Shown piece by piece: positions 47,868 to 58,449 of a DNA stretch of 64,000 nucleotides. The position numbers were made by a program, and so were the translations under genes. Location: positions 6,055,001 to 6,119,000 of the forward strand of contig CM073325.1 of the NCBI GenBank assembly GCA_037043015.1, read 5' to 3'. The stretch is from Bryum argenteum (Eukaryota; Streptophyta; Bryopsida; Bryales; Bryaceae). The stretch's first letter is position 1. Each line of letters starts with the position of its first letter. The notes under the pieces are model-generated. The model did not search any database. It was not told the origin of the DNA and saw only the letters and a list, made by a program, of their open reading frames with translations.

Positions 47868-48091
47868 TTAACCACTTCGTGATAAGCGTGCTAATCATTA
47901 TGTTTTTGAGAATCCTACTTTTTACATGGTTGCTATACAAAAAACCGGAAAACATATTTTTGGTTATTTGCGGATATTCTATTGAGTTAATATTTGCTGA
48001 TCAAACATGACATGTGGAGATACTTAAAATATGCCATGCAGATCCAAGAATAAGATGAGCAATGTATAGAACCTAAATGTGTGATAGAACA

Positions 48092-48164
48092 GATATTAGC
48101 ATTACGAACGGACACTTCATTCACGCCGGCCCCTTAGAAAGGGACCGGAGTTTCTATCTATCTA
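48092..48164 (+). mobile_element. 5'-truncated SINE, 73 bp
   Basis: The shortest SINE copy: from GATATTAGCATTACG to TTTCTATCTATCTA, flanked by TGTGATAGAACA at 48080-48091 and 48165-48176 (12-bp perfect duplication). Confidence 0.92.
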
Positions 48165-48211
48165 TGTGATAGAACATCCACTATTCGCATTGCCCCTTCC
48201 TTGCCTTTGAA

Positions 48212-49751
48212 CCCCTAAATGGTTTGACTCATTCATAGAAAAAAGAATACATTCTGAGAGTAAGTGTCATAAATGGTAACAAAGATAATTTATTTACATC
48301 ACAAGCGTACAATCTTGTAGTACACATATTGTACATCATGTGGGTCAAAATTTGAGTCATGAGGCCTCATAGATTGCAAAATCGTAATGCATTAGTATTC
48401 AAAAAACATCACAAAATCTCAACTTCGAAGTCAAATTGCTACTAATATACTTATTACAATGAAAAATCACCAAATGAATTGCAAAGATGTTTACCTTCGT
48501 CCGGGTAACACCCTCAACAAAAAGAATCCATGAGATTTATTTTTTTGCGCAAACAATGACCTTCCAATGGTGAATCTTGGTAAATTCTACAAAGAAAACG
48601 TTGTCCAAAAGACAAGTCTTTGCACTCGAACCTATGCCTTATTTTCAATATATCTTTGGGTTTTTCAAGGTATCTACAACTAAAAGTAGACTATAATTGA
48701 ATTTCATTCCAAAAAAATAACTCAAAATCCAATGGTGGATGAAGTAGATATAGCTCCTTGAAAATCATCCATTTTTTCACTTCTTTTCAAGATAAAAACA
48801 TTGTTGCAAATCTAATTCCAAAAATATTTGGATCAAAATTCTTCCAACTAATTTTACTTCAGCCTTCATGTATGGTTGAGCAGCCCAAAATGGCGCAGTG
48901 CCGAAAATGGAGCCCTAGTAATCTTCACTGCCACGTACATAATAGCTTCTCCATACAACAGTACCATGTACACACTGCAAAGATTATAGGGCGTCACTTT
49001 AGGGCACCATTTTAGGAACACCTATATTTCTATCTTTAGAAATTCATTACTTACTGTAGAAGAGTCGAAAAATGATCATTCCACTTGCTCTAGTTTTCTA
49101 CTAATTTTCCACATGCACAAAAATTGCTTGCACTGGCAACATTCCTCTAGATTTTCTGTGCTGAAAATTGCGCCATTATAGGACACCTTACCATAAAATG
49201 CATGCCATTTATTCATCTTCATTTTACAGGTCTGCAAATTTTATCACACAAACTAGGTTTGATTTGGGACTCAACCGAAGTGATTTCATCCAAAACTGAC
49301 TTTGGATGAAGAAGTTATGACTCTTCAAAGTTGCTGCAGTCATACACAAAGTCGTTTTTCGACATTCAGCCCACTTAGAGCATCCCCACCAGTTGAGGGC
49401 CCTAGCCTTGCCCGCAACTGGCGGGTGGGCGGGGCCGGGAGCTCCAGTGGCTGGCTAGGGTGTGGTCCGCCCCACCAGTGGCCCTCGCTCTGGACTCTCG
49501 AACTGCTGCGGCAACTGGTGAGCCATGGTAGAGGAAGATAAAAGACAAGAAAAGTGGAGAAAAGTGAGAGCTACAGTGGCTTACAGCCGCACTCCAAACT
49601 GGCACTCTTTTCAGTGCAACTTCACTTTTATGGAGCCCCGCATGGACTAGGGCACGTTATCCTACTGTTGGTGGGGAGCCGAAATAGGCTACAGTGCCTT
49701 TTTTCTCATTTCCAGTGCCGATTTGGTGACTGGTGGCGATGCTCTTAAGGG
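48212..49751 (+). mobile_element. Degenerate 970-bp TTAA family copy interrupted by a MITE
   Basis: It begins CCCCTAAATGGTTTGAC, continues with GAGTCATGAGGCCTCATAGA and ACTAGGTTTGATTTGGGACT, and ends after the nested MITE with a decayed AAGGGTTA. Gene order of segments follows 21834-22805. The extra length comes from the nested MITE and unassigned sequence at about 48840-49190. Confidence 0.6.
49378..49744. mobile_element. Tourist-type MITE nested in a TTAA relic
   Basis: 367 bp with ends GAGCATCCCCACC and GGTGGCGATGCTC, flanked by TTA at 49375-49377 and 49745-49747. GC-rich interior with no gene. Confidence 0.85.
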
Positions 49752-49759
49752 TTACAAAT

Positions 49760-52560
49760 ATGCCAAATACCTGCAAGCCAATAGTAGTTCCATCTTTTAT
49801 GACTTAGAATATGCAATTGTTTATCCTCCTCTTACACAAATACCAAATTGCCAGGTACTCTCCCAAAAACATTCTTTGGCGGTTGTCAACAATGCTATCC
49901 TCTTGACCAACCCAAAAATAAAATAAATTAAATGAAGTATAGAGATTCAAAAGCAATGGCATGCACGGTCACTCAATGAGTGAGTAACGTATGTCTTCTT
50001 CTCATAGCTTTTATGATATACCCCCTCCCACTTGACTTGAACTCAAGTATAGGAAAATGAAAAACAAAAAAGTATCTCAAGTATCATAACAACAATCCAA
50101 AAAGAATTGAAAAGAATTCCCTCTTAGAAAATATTATCCTACTAGAAAAAGTGTGATAGGAAACGATTGGTGTAATAAGTGCAAAAGAAAAAGGTAGTGG
50201 CAATGCTCGAGTAAGAAGAAACAAATGATTACAAATGATTGTGAAAGTGGGTGATTTTAATGTGAAAGCAAGTCACCTCTAGCATAGTATTTATTTTAAT
50301 CATAAATTTTTAAACACAAATAGAATGTGGAATTCTTTTTAGAAAAATTAAAGTTCTTTGAATGCCTTATTTAGGAAGTATTAGGAAGGACCAACAATCA
50401 CGAAGCTCGTTTGAGGCAACACAAAGGCTATGACACAGCTCAAAATACAAAACTTTGGAATTTATGAGGCTTTAGAAAACAGCAAGGGAGTTGTATTCCA
50501 TGAAGAGAAGGCCTAATGGATCGAAGATCTATCAAAAGGGATTCACATTGCTTAAAATGTTTACTTTCACGCAAAGTCAAATTTATAGTTAGATTAACAA
50601 AATAGATGAACAACTCCATATCTATTTTGAGGTCAACATGAATAGAGTATTTATTTGACCTATCTTTATTTGTTTAATATCCTCTTGTCATAACAACATT
50701 TAATGGGACTACTAACCTCTCCCAAGGTAAATAATCGTCGTTACTGTCTAAAACCTATAACGGACAAATCATCCAACAAAAAACTCTGACGGCATACATA
50801 CAACAAGATTCACGTGGTTAAATATTATTAAGGGAGACACCTACCTCTTTAAAGTCAACATGTTAGCAATTGTTGTTGCCCAGGTGCTAACAACTGGAGA
50901 TTATTCACATCAGATTACATTGTTTCAACTTGTGCACTGCAATAATCATTTGATTCTGACAAAAAGGAATGACATCAATAGTGTGAATGAAAAGAATGTC
51001 AACAAACATAGTGACATTTCATGAGAGAACAAAACATGGTGATACCATAGTAGGATAGATAGCAACGTTGGTCAATGATCGCAATTTAAATTTTTCATAA
51101 AAAGAAAACAACATATTCTAAGCTTGACATGCTAACTAATCCATTATTTGTCATTTACACAGTTGATCTCTTGCATGAGAATATGTTGAAGGAAAGTTTG
51201 ACATGACAACCAATCCGTTGCTTGCCATATGCACAAATGAATTTCTTGCATGACAATTTGTTAAAGAAGTTTGATCATGAATCACAAAAAGTGCGAGGTT
51301 CTACAAATTTACAAAACAACATTGCAATCGTATTTGCTTAAGATAATCGTTACTCTAACTCTTGATTGACAACATATTAAGGTAGAGTGCTCAAAACTAG
51401 CTCAGTATCAACAATGGTCCAGTGGGGTGAATTTGCACTGTGTTCATGATAACGATAACTTCGAAGGTTGATTTTCTATGTAATTGGTGTGGATATTCTA
51501 AACTGTGCGAGTTTAAGAACAACTACAAATCAACGTTCAATCTTTTCAGATTTACAACAAACTATAAAAGAATCAATAATGATAACTACATTACGTACTT
51601 TGCCCATGCACACAAATTGCTCAAACAGGTAACTTCATTACAGATTTGCCACACTGACATTTGCGCTCAGATTACCTTATGAGCACGTTCATCTTTCTCT
51701 AACTTTCAATGAGAATCTATGATGATGATCATGAGTAAGAATCATGATCTTCACTGACTCCTTACTCATCGTTTATCAATCGCCAAAGCTTTCGAGCATT
51801 CAGATTCATCTGAGATGATGACTATGAGTAAGATTCATGATCCTCACTGATTCCTTATTCATCGTTTATCAATCACCAGAGCCATTGAGCATTCAGATTC
51901 ATCTGAGATGATGATGATTTAGCAATCATTTTTCTCCTCGTTTTCGTAGTCACAGACAACCACAAGCTTCCTCTTCCACAAATTCGAAGCAGGAACTTGA
52001 AATGATTGTGCAGGCAAGGGGGCCAGGACAAACAAAAAGATCGATCGAGAGGTTCCACCCACCCACCCTTTCGAAATCATACATACATACAAAGGTAGCA
52101 TCCTCCCAATTCTGTGCAATTCACCAGCCATGCTCACAATCAAACAGAAGAAGTCAAAGATGGGAAGATCAACAGCACCTGAACAAATCCAATACAATAA
52201 CCCCAACTCAAAAGCACGCCATCTCCAACTCATGCAAATAGAGCTCTGCACAATAAATGCTCCGAAAAGCACATTCTTGTGACCGTCAGAAACCCTAAAC
52301 CTCCTGAGCAATCACCGAAAGAAAGCCCCAGAGACGATAGCTTTTACGTTAACAGTACCTGGTGATAAAAAAATTCATTAGCGAGTAAACTAATACTGGC
52401 GCGACTTCCAAGTGTAAAAAGGTGTTTGCCTTCCGAAGCCATTTGAATATTGATCGCTTTCAAAGCAGGTTCTCTTTAATCTATGCTGCTGATCTTGGTG
52501 CTTGGAATCTTCGTTGTGACTTCGACATCGTATTTTAGCTGGGTTTTCAAGATTGCGATA
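49760..52560. other. Intergenic region upstream of the MSAP gene
   Basis: No convincing protein gene. A telo-box AAACCCTAA lies at 52290-52298 (reading as a minus-strand TTAGGGTTT). Minus-strand sequence 52320-51900 has splice-like CAG/GT pairs and an open frame without an ATG, so a minus-strand non-coding transcript is conceivable but unproven. Confidence 0.4.
51720..51910 (+). repeat. 93-bp tandem duplication, 2 copies
   Basis: GATGATGA-CATGAGTAAGA starts at about 51721 and 51814. Each copy continues through TCACTGA-TCCTTA and ends AGATTCATCTGAGATGATGA. Confidence 0.8.
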
Positions 52561-52569
52561 ATTGTTGTG

Positions 52570-52578
52570 TTAGGGTTT
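52570..52578 (+). promoter_or_regulatory. telo-box just upstream of the MSAP gene
   Basis: TTAGGGTTT lies 52 bases before the start codon. With the reversed telo-box at 52290-52298 the roughly 300-bp spacer has one box pointing each way. Confidence 0.45.
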
Positions 52579-52629
52579 TAGGAGGTGGAGATTCCAATTC
52601 TCGTGAGTTTTTTTGGCAGATTGAATGTG

Positions 52630-54507
52630 ATGGCTTCGTTTCGAGTTGTCACGGTGTTGCTGCTACTTCTTGTAGCTGGTTCTTTCATGTTCGATGTGGA
52701 AGCCAAGAAGGAGATTATCACTGCCAGAAAAGGAGACATTCCGTTCATCAAATGCAGTGTGTGTGAGGCCATTGCGAAGCAGCTGGTGCGGCAAGTGAAG
52801 GAGAAACGTGAACAAGCTGCTCCCAAGAAGGTACTGTATTGATTCTTCCCCTTGAGGTTCCATTTGCATTGCTTCATCAATTGAGGGTTTGGGGGTTTTT
52901 TATTGCAGCTTACTGAGCTCGAGATCATCGATGTTGCTGAGAATATATGCAACATGAAGAAAGAGGAAAGCGACTGGATTTTGAAACTGGACATTGTCGA
53001 GAGTGGTGATAAGCTTCAGGTAGGGCTATCCACAAAACCCTAATTGATCAAATTGAGGCCTCTCCAGAAGAACTTTGCATGCGTTCAAGAATGAAATTGA
53101 GCTCGAAGAAGTTGGGGTTCTTGGCGTTTTAGGGTTTAGCCTATGCATGTGGAGAGATGTAGCTCGTTTCTGCATTTTGTGCGATATATTTATATTAATG
53201 CTCTGAGTTGAATGAAATGCTAGTTTTTGAACGTTGGTGTTGGGCTTTGACTGAAGCTGGAGGAGCAACCGGTGGAAGGGGTTTGCAAGGCAAAGTGCAA
53301 AACTATAGAACGAGCTTGTCAAGAGGTATGTGCAGACATTCTCATCCTTAAAAGACCCTAAAGATCATGATCATGAAAGAATTGTGTCATCAGACTAAAG
53401 ATCATGTGCGAGTTGCTAAATGAACAAAATTGAACTAAAGAGTGTACCAATATGACCACATTTTTCGCTTGAGTGAAAATAATTGTTTTAATATGCTTTC
53501 GTGGCCACATTCCGTTGTGGCTAAAAGTCTCATTCATTCTAGAGCGATGCTTTCACACAGTAGGACCTCTTATCTCAACACAAGAACAGTGTCATTGTTA
53601 CACGGACTAGTAAACGAACTAGGGAATTTGAAAACAAAATCTACTTCTTCATTAATTTCTGTTGTACTCGTTGCTCATGATTCCCAAGGTGTCACTTATG
53701 TCAGGTTATGGGAGATCACGACACAGATGTCGCCGAGTATCTTTACAAACCTGGAGCTACTCGAGCTGGTGTGATAAAGCTGCTGTGCAAAGATTTGAGC
53801 AAAGCCTGTGTAGGCAAAGTACCTCCAGTACCCAAGGTACTACACATTCTCTTCAAACTACATACATACATATCATCTCAATTGTGAATCTTCCATTAAC
53901 TGGGATCCAATGAACAGGACAGAGTACCAGGAGAAGCATTCACGCCGAAGGCAGGCAAAGAAGCCGAAATGGAGAAGCTCATGCGCTCTATGAATGTAAG
54001 CCAATCACCGATCCAACCTGCTCTCTCTATTCCAACTCCAACACTCACATCTTCTTCTGTTGGCAGGACATGCCTGGGGCGCCTGGTATGAAAATGTTCT
54101 CGAGAGAAGAAATTGAGAAGAATCCCAACTTAATGAATCCTGACGGTTCTCGTAATCCTGACGATGACGACGACGATGACGACGATGACGAGGATGATGT
54201 CCCCGTGAAACCTCAGGTTTGCATTTTCATATTCTTCTGCATCCTGTGTTGTGACCCCCTTTTTTCTTTGTGAGGAAAAGCTGTTACATGAATCATTTTG
54301 TTGCAGGTGAAAAAGCCAGCGAAAGTGGCGTCATGGCAAGAGTCGGTAGCGAAAGTGGGGAGTGAGATAGGAGCTCGTACAGACACGGTGATGAAAACGG
54401 CAGCGCAGAGTGTGAAGAAAGCGAGTGGAGTGATAAGCAGCTGGTGGAACAACAAGAAGAAGCCTGCTACTAAAACAGCTTCCTCTGCTAGTTCAGGAGA
54501 GCTTTAG
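52630..54507 (+). CDS. Saposin-like MSAP/canopy-type secretory-pathway protein
   Basis: Seven phase-0 exons: 52630-52830, 52909-53019, 53257-53325, 53705-53836, 53918-53995, 54067-54216 and 54307-54507, giving 313 residues. Residues 1-25 are a signal peptide (VVTVLLLLLVAGSFMF, VEA). A saposin-fold cysteine pattern follows: CSVC at 42-45, ENIC at about 79-82, GVCKAKC and ERAC at about 112-125, LLCKDL and KACVGK at about 155-165. Plant proteins of this layout are annotated as TLR4-regulator/MIR-interacting MSAP proteins, related to animal canopy ER cochaperones; the role in plants is not established. The C-terminal part has MPGAPGMKMFSREEIEKNP, a run of ten Asp, and a basic Ser/Ala-rich tail ending SSGEL without an ER-retention KDEL. 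An ATG-TGA overlaps the base before the main ATG. Confidence 0.85.
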
Positions 54508-54736
54508 TTTCTTCATGATAGGTACAGAATAGGTCTTGTCACAATTACTCCTATGTTTACATGTTCCTCTTTTAAGTATGCATCTTGTTATAAGATTTCT
54601 AGGATGTGTAATTAGGGCATAGTGAGCATGTCTGTACGAATCTGTACTGCCCTGGTAATATTGTCTATATCGCGAAAGGAGGTGGGATGGATGTATCGCG
54701 TATATTGGGAATGATCCGACGAACGGACATCAATCC

Positions 54737-54809
54737 GACCGTGTGGCCCAATGGATAAGGCGCTTGCCTACGGAGCAAGAGATTCTGGGTTCGATCCCCA
54801 GCATGGTCG
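54737..54809 (+). tRNA. tRNA-Arg (anticodon ACG)
   Basis: 73 bases. Acceptor stem GACCGTG pairs with CATGGTC. D arm GCCCAATGGATAAGGC. Anticodon stem CTTGC/GCAAG closes the loop CTACGGA. T arm CTGGGTTCGATCCCCAG holds the B box. No intron. It lies 230 bases downstream of the MSAP stop codon and 7 bases before the next tRNA. Confidence 0.96.
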
Positions 54810-54816
54810 TCTCCTC

Positions 54817-54898
54817 GTCAATTTGGCCGAGTGGTTAAGGCGGCAGACTCGAAATCTGCTGGGGTTCCCCCGCGCAGGTTCAAATCCTGCAGTTGACG
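54817..54898 (+). tRNA. tRNA-Ser (anticodon CGA)
   Basis: 82 bases, class II with a long variable arm (TGGGGTTCCCCCGC). Acceptor GTCAATT pairs with AGTTGAC. A box TGGCCGAGTGG. Anticodon stem GCAGA/TCTGC closes the loop CTCGAAA. T arm GCAGGTTCAAATCCTGC. Only 7 bases separate it from tRNA-Arg, with no T run between them. Confidence 0.96.
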
Positions 54899-55455
54899 AT
54901 TTGAGATTCCAATTTTCCTTTTTCTATTTCTAAGAAACCTCTGAGTTGGGTTTGGGTTGAACTTTTTATTAGTTTTTTCCCAACAATTTGAGTTGAATCG
55001 AATGTGTTTGAGATTTCAATTCTCTTGGGACCGAGATTTTCAATTCTTTTGGGATCGAGATTTCAACCCAAGTTGCCCACACAAGCTCAACGGTGAAATG
55101 GTCACCATTAAGCAACGTAGTGTTAAATTGTCAAACCAATGTGGGAATCATGGCAGAGATTTTTTTGGATTGGGGGACAAGTTGTCCTTATTTTCTCATA
55201 TTTGAAGCTCTTCTCCATGTGCGGCTGTTCGTCGAACTCGATTCCAACCCGAACCCCCCTTTTATTTTTTCAACCCAAATCCCTGTACTGCCCCTTCGTT
55301 ATAGATAGTATTATAATCTGATTTGGATTTCTCAACACATTTCTCCTAAGATATTAATCTCTAATTTCCAAAGATACACTACCTTGATGCTACCGTAATA
55401 GCCCTCCGTATCAAAGTGACCAAATGTAATACAGTAATTGGACAAGCTGTAGGAA
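54899..55455. other. Intergenic stretch
   Basis: No gene. A short near-duplicate (GGGACCGAGATTTTCAATTC / GGGATCGAGATTTCAA) lies near 55030-55070. Confidence 0.4.
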
Positions 55456-55658
55456 GTGAAGGCAGTCCAAGCTCATGGAATCAAGTGAAGGCAGTCCAAG
55501 CTCATGGAATCAAGTGAAGGCAGTCCAAGCTCATGGAATCAAGTGAAGGTAGTACAAGCTCATGGAATCAAGTGAAGGCAGTCCGAGCTTATGGAATCAA
55601 GTGAAGGCAGTCCAAGCTTATGGAATCAAGTGAAGGCAGTCCGAGCTTAAGGAATCGT
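55456..55658 (+). repeat. 29-bp minisatellite, 7 copies
   Basis: The unit begins GTGAAGGCAGTCCAAGCTCA and ends TGGAATCAA, starting at 55456, 55485, 55514, 55543, 55572, 55601 and 55630. Copies differ at one to three positions; the last is decayed. Confidence 0.95.
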
Positions 55659-56559
55659 ACAAAGAGAGATGTGCAATATAGGTGGAAGGAAACCTTTAGA
55701 TCTAGTTCGTCATGCAAAGAGCAGCGCAACATGGATGCATGTGCGTAGGCTATCTTGAGGATATAAGCGTAGGATATAAGTACAAAGATTATCTTCTATT
55801 ATCCTTCATCGCGCTTGCATTCGCCTCTCTTTGCTCTCTTAATTCTTCTGCCATGTTTTTCCCTAAATGGTGAAATTAAAATTTCAAAAACCTTCGTCAT
55901 AATTATTGAATATGTTTTTAAATTTCTAATGTTTGTACCCAAATAAGTGGTCGTTCGATTGTAGGACAAGATTTCATGCAAGATGTGCAACTATTCCTTC
56001 ACCTCAACACCTTCCAAGAGCTCAACGAGTTACTCCTGGTCATCCAACCCCAGGCCGTACATTTAAGACTTTTACACAATTGGTGCTACTTTACATAAGC
56101 CAATATAGTATATGTGTATATATGATCTGTATCATGTGATACTGAGAAGGTAGAATTGAAGACTGTAAGAAATAGGTGCAAGCTTCCGGGGCTACTGGGG
56201 TAAACTGTGGTACCACCAGTATTATTTTTGCTTTCAAAATCTGCTGCTTACATCTTCTAATCTCCTTCACGTTCACAATCGCATGCAACAATAAATTCAC
56301 ACACTCACAAAGGTACCTACTCACTGTTCAGTTTTTCCCTAAACTAGATACAATAAAAGTGGTCCATGTGGTACTAAATCCTAGATTCCTACCTGGCTTC
56401 TTCTAGTAAATAAAATGCATGAAGGTTTCATAAGCGAAATGAGTGTCGAACATTTTGCATGGGCATGCTCTATCTAATTATCTACATGGAAAAAATATGA
56501 GCAATGTGTTTGAGGTAATAAGCATCATGCTTTCCTTTGCACAAAGTAGACTACGTTTG
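55659..56559. other. Intergenic stretch
   Basis: No gene or repeat boundary recognised. Confidence 0.4.
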
Positions 56560-56786
56560 TTGAAAAGTGGGTTTGCATCAACTTTGAATGTTACGATCTT
56601 AAAAATGGCAAAGATTCAACCGCTGAAATTTTAACGATAACCTCATATGGTAGTTTTCTTCAAGATCCTACGGTTGAAAGTTTCAAAATGGCGTCAAAAA
56701 AGTTCTCATGCTCTAAAGTTTACAAGGTGGTATGAAATTGCAGTTGTGGGGTTTGGAGCTCCCAGAACACCATGGTCTATGACGGG
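56560..56786 (+). mobile_element. Right-end fragment of a TTAA element
   Basis: GTTACGATCTTAAAAATGG and CTTCAAGATCCTACGGTTGA are followed by a decayed terminus ATGACGGGTTAAG. Same layout as 41041-41306. Confidence 0.6.
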
Positions 56787-58449
56787 TTAAGAAAAGTTTG
56801 CTAGTCAGAGGGACTTATTAGGAAATTCCTCTAAGCCAAGAAACAAGAAAGAAATAGATCAGTGCTTCAATTAGGATGTCCTCAAGTATCCTACGAATTT
56901 TTGATAGCTCCTTCCAAATTTACAGTTGAAAATGTACTTTGTGATTGAAGCTAAAAGTAAGAGTAGTCAATGGTAGATGGTGTAGATTGAAACTAGTCGA
57001 ACAATATACAAAAAAACATCGAATACTCTCCATGGTATAGTAGAACATGATACTAGTGCACTACACGGTTCTCAAATCCAATCCTTTTTGAGTTCAAACT
57101 TTTTTTAAACTTTCAAAACTTTCTAACTTCGGAAGAAATCCTTCTCAAGAGGAATTCGTAGACGGCTGGTACCCGACTGAACATTCGATCACCACAGCTG
57201 GATCTCTCCGAAGATTCGCTTAGGGTAGCTTGAGCTTGCGTGAACGAGTTACCATAGAAGCGGGCATCCGGCGTGAACGCTAGCGTGTTCTTCACAGCTA
57301 TCAAATTTCTCCTACTGAAACTGTCGGTAAACTGGCGCTACCTCGATCCTAAATTTATGGTCTGGTCGATGCGCTTTCTTGTCTGTTTAGATGCCACTCT
57401 TTTCCTATTATGTATCCAAAGAGAGCTCTGATTTCACAGTGAGGCAGCATCTCGGACCGTTTCATATTTCGGCGATGCAGTGACCTGTATCGAGTAGAGT
57501 GATTACTGTGGCGCGTGCGAGTACGGGATTGTACGGGAAGAAATTCTGTTGTTCTTACACGAGCATTTTGTGCTGCGGCGGGTTTCGCTTGTCTATACGT
57601 TCCGTAGGGTTTGACTTCGCCGAAGGTTCATGTTACTGGTCGACAACCGACAAGTTCTCTGACGTGGGGAGTTTAGATTGAGGTTGACTTTGAGAGGCTT
57701 CAAGTTTGCGAGAACTTCAAGTGAGCGCGAAAAGACTGTCGAAAACATGGTAAGATCATTGCCTCGTGTGACTTGAGCAAGTCTTTGGATTTCTCAAGAA
57801 GACTTGCCATATTGTCGTTCGAAGCTTGAGAATGCTGTTTGAAGCTTGAGAATGGTGTTATCTGGACACACGGTGTAGTAACAGAGGATGTTGCAGCAGG
57901 ACTTGATGTGCACAATCTGATCGTGTTTGTACATTTTACTTTGGGGCTGAGAAGGTTGTTGAAGAACGCTTCCTTGCAGGTACTGCACAGAGCTCTGTGT
58001 CGATTCTATCGTTGTTCTGTGAGCTGTTTAGGATTGATATTAATGGGTCGTAACCTGTACTAAGATGTTTTAATCCCGGGAAATTTCTGGTGAAACTCAC
58101 TCTTGTTTCACAGGGCCCTGGTTTTGATTCAGTGATTTCTTGCTTAAACATTACTTATCGGCAATGGGCATTCTACTCCCCGCTTTGTAAGGGTTTGTGG
58201 TCAAGTAACAGGTCTACATCATGTTTTCAATTTTGTTAGGGCAATTCTGTATCTAGCGTACTCGTTTACATCTCCATAGATCTCTCTGCTTATCTTGTTT
58301 TGCACATTCGAGGCGGAGTAAGTTGTGCTTGCAGTTCAAATGCATGAAAAAATGATTCCTGAAATTTTATCTGAGAATAGGCCGGTTGCTGAAGGAGGTC
58401 GAGTACATCGTGGAAACAAGCGTAGCCCAGCTTGAAGAGTTCTCAAAAC
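56787..58449. other. Region upstream of the kinase-like gene
   Basis: No other gene seen. A 20-bp tandem duplication (TTGAAGCTTGAGAATG twice) lies at about 57820-57855. The promoter could not be pinpointed. Confidence 0.4.

Noticed and set aside
51919..52311. Minus-strand hydrophobic open frame of 130 codons
   Set aside because: It starts without an ATG and has no family signature; at best part of a non-coding transcript.
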